From Saprospiraceae bacterium (GTDB lineage Bacteria; Bacteroidota; Bacteroidia; Chitinophagales; Saprospiraceae), in the NCBI GenBank assembly GCA_016787345.1, contig JAEUUU010000065.1, positions 1 through 60,308 on the forward strand: a stretch of 60,308 bases of DNA. Reading direction: 5' to 3'. The first letter of the stretch is position 1. The number at the start of each line of letters is the position of its first letter. A program made the position numbers and the translations under genes. The notes under the pieces were generated by a model. That model had not been told where the DNA came from. It searched no databases and saw only the letters and a program-made list of their open reading frames with translations. This document shows, piece after piece, positions 34,990 to 44,400 of the stretch.

Positions 34990-36348
34990 ATGGATTACAA
35001 AAAAAGTGTTCTCGAAACCATTGGCCGCACCCCCCTCGTGCAACTGAACAAGGTTACATCGGGTATTCAGGCCCTGGTTTTAGGCAAAGTGGAGACCTTC
35101 AATCCCGGCCATTCCATCAAAGATCGTATGGCCGTCAAGATGATCGACGATGCCGAGGCGCGCGGCGATCTCAAACCAGGCGGCACCATCATCGAATGTA
35201 CCTCCGGCAATACGGGTATGGGGCTTGCGCTGGTGGGCTGTGTGCGCGGGTACCACTGCATTTTCACGACGACCGACAAGCAAAGCAAGGAAAAAGTCGA
35301 TATGCTGAAAGCGCTCGGCGCCGAGGTGATCGTTTGCCCAACCAACGTGGAACCCGAAGACCCGCGTTCGTATTATTCCGTGGCGCGCCGGCTGAGCACG
35401 GAGATTCCCAACTCGTTCTGGTGCAACCAGTACGACAATCTTTCCAACCGCCAGGCGCACTACGAAAGCACCGGCCCGGAAATTTGGGAGCAGACGGACG
35501 GCAAAATCACACACCTTGTCGTCGGGGTGGGTACGGGCGGAACGGTATCGGGTGTGGCGCGTTACCTCAAGGAAAAAAATCCGAATATCCAGATCTGGGG
35601 CGCCGATACGTATGGCTCGGTATTCAAAAAATACCACGAAACCGGGGTGTTCGATCCCAAAGAAATTTACCCGTACATCACGGAAGGCATCGGAGAGGAT
35701 ATTCTGCCGGAAAATGTCGATTTCTCAGTGATCGACCGGTTTGAAAAAGTCACGGATAAAGATGCCGCTGTGTGGGCCCGGCGCCTGGCCCGCGAAGAAG
35801 GGTTGTTGCTGGGCTATTCGGCAGGCAGTGCCTTCGGCGCTTTATGGCAGTTGCGCGCCAACCTCAAGCCGGAAGATGTGGTGGTGGTAATCTTTCACGA
35901 CCACGGCAGCCGTTATGTAGGTAAAATTTACAACGACGACTGGATGCGCGAACGAGGTTTCCTCGACGACGAATTGAAAGTCAGCGATTTGCTGGCCCGC
36001 AAAAAAGACCGGCTTTTTATTTCTTGTCAGGCCGGCGACACTGTCCGTAGCGCTTTTAATACCATGAAATCGCACGATATCAGCCAGATGCCGGTCATGG
36101 ATGGGGAGAATATCGTTGGGTCGATCACCGAAACCCAGGTGTTGCGCTTTTTGCTGGAAAACCCGATGGGGCACTCCGAAAGCCCTGTGACCGAAGTTAT
36201 GGGAGAGGCTTTCCCGGTGGTCAAGGATGATATGCCGATCAGCCAGCTCAATCGTTTTATCAGCAAGGAATTTCCGGCTGTTGTCGCCAAAGACCGCACC
36301 GGCAGCTTGCATATCGTGACGCAGTATGATTTGATTCGGGCAATTTGA
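34990..36348 (+). CDS. Cystathionine beta-synthase
   Basis: PLP enzyme that joins serine and homocysteine, first step of transsulfuration. Lys44 in HSIKDRMAVK is the PLP lysine, TSGNTG (71-76) binds the substrate carboxylate and GVGTGGT (178-184) the PLP phosphate. After the 320-residue catalytic part are two CBS domains (SQAGDTVRSAF.. DISQMPVMD; EVMGEAFPV.. SQLNRFISKEFPAVV) which often bind adenosyl ligands. At 452 residues it has the full domain set. Cysteine synthase lacks the CBS pair. It starts 31 bases after plsC, so it could be co-transcribed with it. Confidence 0.92.
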   Translation: MDYKKSVLETIGRTPLVQLNKVTSGIQALVLGKVETFNPGHSIKDRMAVKMIDDAEARGDLKPGGTIIECTSGNTGMGLALVGCVRGYHCIFTTTDKQSKEKVDMLKALGAEVIVCPTNVEPEDPRSYYSVARRLSTEIPNSFWCNQYDNLSNRQAHYESTGPEIWEQTDGKITHLVVGVGTGGTVSGVARYLKEKNPNIQIWGADTYGSVFKKYHETGVFDPKEIYPYITEGIGEDILPENVDFSVIDRFEKVTDKDAAVWARRLAREEGLLLGYSAGSAFGALWQLRANLKPEDVVVVIFHDHGSRYVGKIYNDDWMRERGFLDDELKVSDLLARKKDRLFISCQAGDTVRSAFNTMKSHDISQMPVMDGENIVGSITETQVLRFLLENPMGHSESPVTEVMGEAFPVVKDDMPISQLNRFISKEFPAVVAKDRTGSLHIVTQYDLIRAI

Positions 36349-36359
36349 TGGGGGGAAAA

Positions 36360-36490
36360 GGTTGATAAGGGTTGATAGGGTTTATAAAAAAAGGGTTATT
36401 GCTGCTCTCAGGATATTAAACGCAAATACCGAGAGCAGCAATAACCCTTTTTTTATAAACCCTATAAACCTCATCAACCCTCATCAACCC
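36360..36490. repeat. Palindromic spacer repeat, copy B (bidirectional terminator)
   Basis: Left arm 36360-36409 and right arm 36431-36490 form a near-perfect stem of about 50 bp over a 21-base loop. Its inner part is GGGTTATTGCTGCTCTC against GAGAGCAGCAATAACCC, and its outer part carries GGTTGATAAGGGTT and TTTATAAAAA words. The outer words are shared with copy A at 18752-18859. It sits between convergent genes and its right end meets the amidohydrolase stop codon. Confidence 0.85.
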
Positions 36491-37728
36491 TACTTCACCA
36501 TTTGCCCGTTTTTCATCTTCATTGCAATTACCCTGATTTTCAGGATATTTTGAAGCGGGTTGTCGCTCAGCACCAGGAAACTGGCTTCGTAGCCTTCGTC
36601 CAGTTTGCCGATTTTGCGTTTGGGGAAGATTGCTTTGGGGGTGGTTTCGCAGAGGATTCTCATGATCTGGAGATTGGAGAGCGAGCCCAGTTGGTACCAG
36701 TAATTCAGCTCGTTGCGCATGGTGCGCTGGGGATCGTCGGAGCCAATGGCGACGGGGACGCCGGCTTCGACCAGGCGGCGGAGGGTTTTGCCCTGATATT
36801 CCTGAACGGCTGTGCGATTGGCGGCGCCTTGTGCGTGTGAGAAAAGCGGAATGACCACGGTTTTCTTCTTCGCCATTTTTTTCAGGTCATCCTCGCTGAG
36901 TTCGAAGGCTTTGGTATCGCCGTTGCCGTCCCAATTGTTGCCGGGCAGGTTGGCGAATCCATCGACGCCGATTTTGATACCGGTGCGCACGTCGTCGGCA
37001 TTGAGCACGTATGCGAATACCCGCAGGTCGCTTTTGTGGGCCTTTTTGACGACGGCTTTGGCCACGTCTTCGCTCAGGCCGAAACCTTCTTTGCCGCCGT
37101 TTTTGTTCACATCGAGCAAATAGATGGTAATGACGGCCGGTTTTTGGGCCTTGATTTTTTCCCAGTTTTGGTCGAGGGCCGTTTTGTTGTCGATAAACCA
37201 GTAGGCATCGCCCAACAATGTATGATCGATTGTCTTCAGGACTTCATAGCGCTCGGCGATCATTTTCGGCGTTTTAAGGCCTTGTGCGGGGCCTTCGTAG
37301 CGGGTAAACGGTTGCCCGAAAGTGCAGGTGATACCACCGTTGGCGAAGGTAGCATCAGGTTCGCCGCTGCGATTGACGTCGTTTTGAACCGCTTCCCGGC
37401 CCATTTTGGAATTACTCAGGGTCTGGAGATAAAACACCCCTTCTTCGCGGTACGATTTCAATACCTGGGGCGCCGTGGGATTGCCGGCCACACTGCCCAC
37501 ATTGGCATCGCCGACGGGCGGTACGACCCAGCGGCCGTCGAGATTGACCACCGAATCGATTTTGGCCGGCGCTTTACGGGTCAGATTACCGCCCACCACG
37601 TACCAGGTGCCCTGAACAAAGTCGGTGCCGTTGAACCACTGACCGTTTTTGAATTCGTACGTTTTTTGGCCGGTCATGGCGGGGATCAGAATGATCAAAC
37701 CGAGCAGTGCAAGTATCGTTTTTTTCAT
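36490..37728 (-). CDS. Exported amidohydrolase-like protein lacking the HxH metal motif
   Basis: 412 residues with a signal peptide (KKTILALLGLIILIPAMTGQ). It has the amidohydrolase layout: a beta-sandwich start, the strand VVPPVGDANVGS, and C-terminal GYEASFLVLSDNPLQ. Active relatives read roughly PGLIDxHxH where this protein has Asp74-Ala-Asn76-Val-Gly78, so both metal His residues are lost. The later KSDLRVFAYVLNADD also lacks the His expected in AHxHxxxD-type strands, while VAIGSDDP keeps an Asp. A TACTTTTG promoter element and a palindrome lie upstream. It is therefore probably not a hydrolase, perhaps a binding protein. The family call is firm; the loss of function is inferred. Confidence 0.75.
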   Translation of the reverse strand: MKKTILALLGLIILIPAMTGQKTYEFKNGQWFNGTDFVQGTWYVVGGNLTRKAPAKIDSVVNLDGRWVVPPVGDANVGSVAGNPTAPQVLKSYREEGVFYLQTLSNSKMGREAVQNDVNRSGEPDATFANGGITCTFGQPFTRYEGPAQGLKTPKMIAERYEVLKTIDHTLLGDAYWFIDNKTALDQNWEKIKAQKPAVITIYLLDVNKNGGKEGFGLSEDVAKAVVKKAHKSDLRVFAYVLNADDVRTGIKIGVDGFANLPGNNWDGNGDTKAFELSEDDLKKMAKKKTVVIPLFSHAQGAANRTAVQEYQGKTLRRLVEAGVPVAIGSDDPQRTMRNELNYWYQLGSLSNLQIMRILCETTPKAIFPKRKIGKLDEGYEASFLVLSDNPLQNILKIRVIAMKMKNGQMVK

Positions 37729-37763
37729 GGGAAGAAGATTCAATTTAAAAAAATGGCTAAAAC

Positions 37764-37790
37764 GCCGGCAAAAGTAGGCCTACTGCCGGC
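37764..37790 (-). promoter_or_regulatory. Promoter element with overlapping palindrome upstream of the amidohydrolase-like gene
   Basis: On the minus strand TACTTTTG (bases 37769-37776) fits TAnnTTTG. It overlaps a perfect 12-bp palindrome AGTAGGCCTACT (37773-37784) with outer arms GCCGGCA and TGCCGGC. The overlap would let a regulator or a hairpin affect initiation. No TTTG at the right distance is seen. Confidence 0.45.
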
Positions 37791-37837
37791 ATTTTACGGG
37801 CAGTTAACAAAGCGTTTGGCTGTGCGCCCCGATTTGC

Positions 37838-38620
37838 TTATTCGTCGACGCCGGGTGTGTTAGGCTCTTCGTAATTGATGCGGCCGTCCCAGTACTTCAT
37901 ATTGCGCATGATGAACTTTTGTTTGCGCCTGGCTTCCTTGTTCGGGTTGGCCACGGAATAAATAAAGGGATTCCGAATGCAGGAGGCCAGCAGCGCCGCT
38001 TCATTGACGCTTAGTTTGCTGGCCGGTTTTTTGAAAAAATGCTGCGCTGCCGCTTCCGCGCCATAAATACCGTCGCCGAACTCGATGGAGTTGAGGTAAA
38101 CGGTCATGATCCGTTTTTTACTCCAGACGACTTCGATCAAAAAAGTGAAATACACTTCCAGGCCCTTGCGCAGCCAGCTTCGATTGGGCCAGAGGAACAC
38201 GTTTTTGGCGGTTTGCTGGCTGATCGTGCTGGCCCCCAGTTTGCGCTTGTGTGTCTTATTGTGCTCGTAGGCTTTTTCAATGGCTTGAAAATCAAAGCCT
38301 TCGTGTTCGAGGAAGAGTTGATCTTCGGCACAAACAACGGCCAGTTGGAGGTTGGGCGATATTTGGTCGAGCGGAACCCAGTCTCGTTTCCAGGTCAATT
38401 CACGTTTGGCGTCGCCGATTTGTTCGGCGCTTCGGATAAACATGAGCGGCGTGGCCGGCACAGGCAGGAAGCTGTACAAAATTACGCTTCCGATGCTCAG
38501 GCCGAAAAACCAGAGCATGAGGCGGAAAGCGAGTTTGCGGAACCAGCGCCCCCAAAGCAGGCGGCCGCGTTCATCCTGAGGAATGCCGCGATACCAGCGA
38601 CGGAGCAGGCTTTTGATCAT
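37838..38620 (-). CDS. mtgA: Monofunctional peptidoglycan glycosyltransferase
   Basis: GT51 transglycosylase that polymerises lipid II without a transpeptidase domain. It shows one N-terminal membrane helix (LMLWFFGLSIGSVILYSF), the catalytic AEDQLFLEHEGFD, and STISQQTAKNVFLWPNRSWL with the following VYLNSIEFGDGIYGAEAAAQ. ATG 38620 gives 260 residues. A GTG two codons upstream is possible. It starts about 40 bases after the beta-barrel receptor gene, so both probably share a message. Confidence 0.93.
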   Translation of the reverse strand: MIKSLLRRWYRGIPQDERGRLLWGRWFRKLAFRLMLWFFGLSIGSVILYSFLPVPATPLMFIRSAEQIGDAKRELTWKRDWVPLDQISPNLQLAVVCAEDQLFLEHEGFDFQAIEKAYEHNKTHKRKLGASTISQQTAKNVFLWPNRSWLRKGLEVYFTFLIEVVWSKKRIMTVYLNSIEFGDGIYGAEAAAQHFFKKPASKLSVNEAALLASCIRNPFIYSVANPNKEARRKQKFIMRNMKYWDGRINYEEPNTPGVDE

Positions 38621-38659
38621 TTGCACGGGACAAGATGGGTGTTTTACCCCGCAAAAATA

Positions 38660-41296
38660 TTAGAAACCTTCGGCCCCTTCGTTGCTGGTATTGGTGTTTT
38701 TGCGTTTGAACAACGAAACGTCGAATTTGCCGAAACGATAGGAGAAGTTGAGACGGACCAATTGCGGATCGCGACGACGCCAGGTATCCTGGATAAACTC
38801 ATCCGATTCGGTATGCGCACCCGTGCGGCGCGAGCGGAAAATATCCTGCATACTCAGCGTAATACTTGCCGTACGTTTCCAGAGGTCTTTTCGTACCGAC
38901 AGATCGACGAACCAGTAGGGAAGGGAATAGCCCTGGGCAGTAGAGCTCGAACCGCCGTAAAAACCGCCACGACCACCGCCGCCGCCACGACCGCCGCCGC
39001 CGCCGCCACTGTCGAATGCATAGGCCGTGCGGCTTTGATATTCGCCGGATACCTGTACCGTAAAGTTTTGGGGTAGTTTCAGGTTGACATTTTCTTTGAC
39101 AAACCAGCTGAATTGTTCCGTTTTCAGTTCGGACTCCACATTTGTGGCATTGACGATCGAGTTGTACACATTAATATTGGTCGTCAGTTCGAGTTTTTTC
39201 CAAACCGTGTTTTTTACGGTCAATTCGACGCCGTACGCCGTGCTGGAATTGGCATTGCGGAAGGTAGAAACCACCGCTTCGCGGCCAATCACGGGGTTGT
39301 ACTCGGTATATTGGTAGCGCGTAATCAGGTCGGTTGCGTATTTGTAGTAGGTGGAAAGGAGCATGTTGTGTCCTTTCGCGAAGATGTTCTGGTACTGCAG
39401 TTCGAGCGAATTGGTGAATTCGGGCCGAAGCGCCGGGTTGCCGAACGATACGATAAGCGAGTCGGAAAAATCCGGGAAAGGAATCAGCTGGAAAAAGTTC
39501 GGGCGGTTGATCCGGCGGGTAAAACTCAACTGGAGATTGTCTTCGTCGTTCAGTTTGTAGGTCAGAAATACGCTGGGGAACAGGCTGAGCGGGTAATTAT
39601 TGACGAAACTGGTGTCTTCATTCGGCAGATCGCCGGTGTAGAATGAGGTTTCTGCCCGCAAACCCAGTTGATACCCCCAGGTCGGATAAGAGTGGCTGAA
39701 CGTGCTATAAGCCGCGTAAACCTGATCGAGGTATTCATAGTTGTCGGCATAGCCGGGAATACGGATAAAGTCGCCGGTGGTGTTGTCGAAGTTAAAATTG
39801 GCGTTGTTGCTGGTGTATTGCCGGATGGCTGCGCGGCCGCCAGCCTCGATTTTCATGCTGGAATTGAGTGGGGAGGTAAAGTCGGTTTGGGCGGTATAAT
39901 AATAGTTTTGCCCTTCGTTCTCCTGGCGTTGGCGGGTATCGTAGGTAGCATACTGGGTGTTGAAATTACCGTCGCCTTCCGAGCGGCTTCCGTTGAAGTT
40001 CATATCGGCCGTCCATTCCTTGCCTTCTTTGGGGAACAGGTGTTTGAAGGCGATCTGCCCGCCCAGGTTTTGCCACTGGCGTTTGCTGGCGGAAAGGCGG
40101 GTGGCATCGGAAGCGCGCAAATAGTTTTCATACACTGTATCGGTGTGAATGCTGATCTCGTCTTCAGATTCATGCTGCCCGCGATTGTAGTTTGCGCTGA
40201 CAGTCAGGGTGTTGCGATTGCTGATAAACCAGTCGAGCCCGGCCCGGCCGCCAGTGAAGAAGCCATCGTTCTGGTTGTCGGAGCTTTGCAATACGTTGGT
40301 TCTGGGCGTGCCGAAAAGGTTGATCCGGTCGGTTTCGCCGGTGCCCAGGTTTCGGCGCATATTCAGGTTACCACCGAGAAATGCGTTGAGTTTGCCTTCG
40401 CGCGCATTGATGTCGCCGCCGAGATTGACACGGCCGCGCATGTCGACGCCAGCCCGCACAGAACCGTTGTAGCCAATACGGCGGTTTTTCTTCAAAACAA
40501 TATTGACAATACCGGCGCCGCCACCCGATGCGTCGTATTTGGCGGAAGGATTGGTGATGACCTCCACGTTGTCGATGGCATCGGCGGGAATCTGGTCCAT
40601 GGTAAGGGTAGTGGGGCGCCCGTCGACAAAGATTTGCGGCGCGGAATTGCGAAGCGTGACGTTGCCGTCGATATCCACGGCCAGCGAAGGCACGTTTTTC
40701 AAGGCATCCTCCGCCGTGCCGCCTGCTGCGATAGCGTTCTGGTCGACGCGATAGATTTTTTTATCCAGCGCCAGCTGGAAACCGCCGGCCTCACCTTGTA
40801 CCGTCACTTCTCTGAGCACCTGGTCGGAAAAACTAAGGCGGATGTTGCCGAGGTCTTTGTCAAGTTTGCCAGCCATGCCTTCCATTCCACCGCCACCGCC
40901 ATTGGGCCGGCCGGTGATGCCGAATGTTACCTTTTTTTCAACGGTTGCGTAGCCCATGTAGCTGACTTTGAGGTTGAATTCACCCCGTATCGGCAGGTTT
41001 TCCAGGCTGAAATCGCCGTTGTCTTCCGTCAATTGGCCGGCGATCAGGCGTTGTTCCATTTTTTTCGTCGCCGTATCAAAAACCATCCCGGTCAGTTGTA
41101 CCGTGGCATATCCGAGGCCTTTGCCGGTAGCATCGTCGATCACACGACCGTAAAAGCGACCGATATTCATTTGTTGACCGCCATTGGGCCGACCGCCTTG
41201 CGGATTTTGCGACAGTAGCATGTACGGGAAAAACAAAATGAACAGCGGCATCCACAGGAGTTGGGATGCTTTGATACTTGTGCAGCGGTATTTCAT
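38660..41296 (-). CDS. Outer-membrane beta-barrel receptor (TonB-dependent-like)
   Basis: 878 residues with a signal anchor (LLWMPLFILFFPYMLLSQ). Residues about 45-125 form a CarboxypepD-regulatory-like beta-sandwich (RFYGRVIDDATGKGLGYATV). Next comes a plug-like domain (ALKNVPSLAVDIDGNVTLRN, IFVDGRPTTL, NPSAKYDASGGGAGIVNI) and a large beta-barrel of the OMP_b-brl_3 type. No obvious TonB box is seen. A glycine-rich loop (SGGGGGGRGGGGGRGGFYGG) lies in the late barrel, at about residues 795-815. It may import a peptide, siderophore or glycan, or act as a surface scaffold. It is upstream of mtgA on the same strand. Confidence 0.88.
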   Translation of the reverse strand: MKYRCTSIKASQLLWMPLFILFFPYMLLSQNPQGGRPNGGQQMNIGRFYGRVIDDATGKGLGYATVQLTGMVFDTATKKMEQRLIAGQLTEDNGDFSLENLPIRGEFNLKVSYMGYATVEKKVTFGITGRPNGGGGGMEGMAGKLDKDLGNIRLSFSDQVLREVTVQGEAGGFQLALDKKIYRVDQNAIAAGGTAEDALKNVPSLAVDIDGNVTLRNSAPQIFVDGRPTTLTMDQIPADAIDNVEVITNPSAKYDASGGGAGIVNIVLKKNRRIGYNGSVRAGVDMRGRVNLGGDINAREGKLNAFLGGNLNMRRNLGTGETDRINLFGTPRTNVLQSSDNQNDGFFTGGRAGLDWFISNRNTLTVSANYNRGQHESEDEISIHTDTVYENYLRASDATRLSASKRQWQNLGGQIAFKHLFPKEGKEWTADMNFNGSRSEGDGNFNTQYATYDTRQRQENEGQNYYYTAQTDFTSPLNSSMKIEAGGRAAIRQYTSNNANFNFDNTTGDFIRIPGYADNYEYLDQVYAAYSTFSHSYPTWGYQLGLRAETSFYTGDLPNEDTSFVNNYPLSLFPSVFLTYKLNDEDNLQLSFTRRINRPNFFQLIPFPDFSDSLIVSFGNPALRPEFTNSLELQYQNIFAKGHNMLLSTYYKYATDLITRYQYTEYNPVIGREAVVSTFRNANSSTAYGVELTVKNTVWKKLELTTNINVYNSIVNATNVESELKTEQFSWFVKENVNLKLPQNFTVQVSGEYQSRTAYAFDSGGGGGGRGGGGGRGGFYGGSSSTAQGYSLPYWFVDLSVRKDLWKRTASITLSMQDIFRSRRTGAHTESDEFIQDTWRRRDPQLVRLNFSYRFGKFDVSLFKRKNTNTSNEGAEGF

Positions 41297-41354
41297 GGAA
41301 ATTCAAAAATGATTGATAAACTGACTGTAATCGCCCATTTAAGGGACAAAAAAC

Positions 41355-41388
41355 TGCGGACTCCAACCCTCCCGGGTTGAAGTCCGCA
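41355..41388 (-). terminator. Hairpin after the giant adhesin gene
   Basis: TGCGGACTCCAACCC (41355-41369) pairs with GGGTTGAAGTCCGCA (41374-41388) with one mismatch and a 4-base loop. On the minus strand it lies after the adhesin stop, followed by a T-rich stretch. Confidence 0.7.
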
Positions 41389-41481
41389 AAGGAACAGCTT
41401 AAAACTTGAGCCATAAGAGTCTGTTCGACTATTAGGACTTCATTAAGCGTCAAACGGTAAAAAACACGACTGAACGGGAAT

Positions 41482-44400
41482 TTACCGCATCAATGTTACA
41501 TCGCCTTTGAACAATTCGGTGGAGCCGTCCAGATACCTGACTTCCACCACATAAACATACACGCCGGGATTCAAATCCTGGCCCCGATAGCGCCCGTCCC
41601 AGCCTATGCCGGGGGCATTGGGCGCCAGATCGATGCCTTCATACAGACAGGAACCCCAGCGGTCATACACCCTCAGGAAATTGACGTTGGCGACTTCAGG
41701 GCCAGCAAAAACCGTCAAAACGCCGTTGGCGCCGGCGCCGGGCCGGATGATGTTGGGTACAAATACGCGGCCTTTGCGGTTGATGCGGACAACAATCTCG
41801 TCCTCCGCTACACAACCGCGTTCATCCATGATGAATAGATTGTAAATCGTACTGCGCTCGGGTTTTGACCAGGTCGTCGATAATCCCGGTGTCATCAGGC
41901 CGCTCACAGGCGTCCAAAGCAGGGAATCGAGAAACAAGGCATTGGTTACACCGATCAACAATACGCTGTCGCCGTAGTGAATGGTTGTGTCGGGACCCAG
42001 GTTGAGTGTGAGCAACATGGCCTCCGGAACCTCCACGCTGTCGGTTCGTTCACAACCGTTGGCGTCGGTAGTGATCAGCAGATACGGGCCGGCCGGCAGG
42101 TCTTCCACCGTTACAGGGAAATTACCGTCGCCGGTCACCGGATTGCCGCTCAATTGGAACGTGTAGGGGCTTACGCTGCCCGCAACGCCTGTAATGACCA
42201 ACGAACCGTCGGTGTCGCCGGCGCAGGTGGGCGGCGCAGTGCTGAATTCCGTAAAGAACGGCGGCGGTGCGCTCAGGTTGAATGAGTCAACTGCCGTGCA
42301 ACCTTCGTTGTCCGTCAAGGTGAGGGCATAGGTTCCTGTTGGGAGTTGTTCGAGCAATACGCCGGTATCTCCTGTACTCCAATCAACTGTAAATGGCGGA
42401 ACACCGGCGCCTGGAATAACCTCGATGCTGCCGTCTTCGCTGAACGGGCAGCTGACTTGAAATCCGTTGTAATCCGACAGCATGCTGCCAAAACCGGGCT
42501 CATCCAGCGTGATCGTCGCAGTGCCGCTTGTCGGGCCGGGGCAATTAGGTTGTACGGATGAAAAGTTGGTCAACGTGTAAGTGGTCGTTGCCGTTACGTT
42601 AACCATTATAGTGGTATCGTTGAACACGTTGTTCAGAACGATCGGCGCCGGGCCTCCCGTCAGACTTAAATTGTAGGCGGTAGCGCCTTGCAGGTCGATA
42701 GACAGCGTAGCCGATTCGCCCGTGCACACGGTTTCCGTGCCGCTCAGTGCCGCGCTGGGCTGAAGAATATTGACCGTAGCCTGGCCCGTTACGTTACCGG
42801 GGCACCAGGCGTCCTGAACGGAGACCAGGGTATACACCAAAGGGTTCTGGATGTTATTTCCGGTCAGGTTGAAGGTGTTTTGCGGTGCAGTAATGGGGCT
42901 TTGATTCACATTGTTGTTGGCAAAAACAAACTGAAACGGCGCTGCTCCGGTAAACTGGATTTGGAACACCGCGCCTCCGCCGGCACAAACCGTCGTGTCG
43001 CCCGACAAGTTTGCCGTCGGGATAGCGTGGAACACCAGCGGAACTGCCTGCGATTCGGAGCGACAGGGGTCGTTGAGGTCTACCAGGCCGTTGCCGTCGG
43101 GGTTGCCGACCAGGGTTACGACGTAATAGGTTTGTTCCGTTACCATGTTGCTCTGGAAAGAGAAGCTTGGGGTAGCGCTGGTGCCGATGACCCCGTTCGG
43201 CAAATCGGCCGGGTCTTCGCAGAGCACGTACACGAGCACGTCGTCCGGATCCAAAGAAGGCGCGGTAGTCTGATTAATATTGATCGTTTCGCCCACGCAG
43301 GCATCCTGGGGTGCAGTGTCGAGTGCGCCTGCATCACTGATACAGAGGCACATAGAGACGCCGGAGTAGTCCGACGAGCAACCCGTGGCATTGGTCACCG
43401 TGAAGGAGAAGTCTTCGGTGGCGTCAAGGGTGATGGAGGTAAACGTGCTGTCGTTCAGGGTGCCGTCGAGCCCGCTTACCGTATACACCGGGTTGGGCGC
43501 ACTGCCGTTACCGATCTGGAAAAGCACCGTGTATGTGTCGTTGGCGTAATCGCAAATTTGTATCACGTCCAGAATTGCCGGCGGCGGAATAACTTCTACG
43601 GTTGCATTGCCCGAAACAGTGCCCGTACAACCGAATACCGAGCTTATACTGACCAATTCGAAGGTCACCGTGTTGATCGGGATAACCTGGATGCCAAAGT
43701 TATTGCCCAGCGATATCTGAGGTGTCTGGTTGATGCCATTCGCCGAATAAATCAGTTGATAAGGCGCCCCGCCGGTCAGGTGAGCGACAAAAAACGTCGT
43801 GTCACCCGCACAAATTTGATCAAAACCATTCAGTTCTCCAGTCACCGGCGGATGCCACAATACAGCCGGTCCAACAGCGTACGACAGGCAGGGGTCGTTC
43901 AGGTCGATGCCGGCGCCAATGGCGTCGCCAGCCATCGCCACAATGTAGTACGGCACGTTTGGCGTGATCAAAGCGGCATTAAAAGTAAAGTCGGGCGTGG
44001 CGCTCGTATCGAGGTACTGCCAGCTGAGCGGATTGGGTGTGGTCACCAAAAAATACAGCAGGGTATCGTTGTTATCGAGGACTTCCCCGCTGACCGGCGT
44101 TGCACTGACGTCTTCGCCAAAACACAGATCCTGAGCAGTTTGGTCCATTGTGCCGGCTTCCGTAAGGCAATTGCAGACCGGGATGCCTCCTATAGAATCT
44201 TTCCCGCAGAGCCAGGCGTCGGTTACGATCACGACATACGGGTTGGGTACCGTGAGCGGGCCGCTGGTATAATGGCCGGTTGCCGGATCGTACGTGCCCG
44301 GTTGCAGACTGATATTGACCAAAGGCAGGTCGGCATTGATCACATCGAACTCGATGACGTAGGTTGAGTTGTCGGGCGAGCAATTGAGGTCGAAATTGAC

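Noticed and set aside
39668-41218. A 516-codon plus-strand frame opposite the beta-barrel receptor
   Set aside because: The minus-strand gene has a clear signal peptide and domain order. The plus frame has none.
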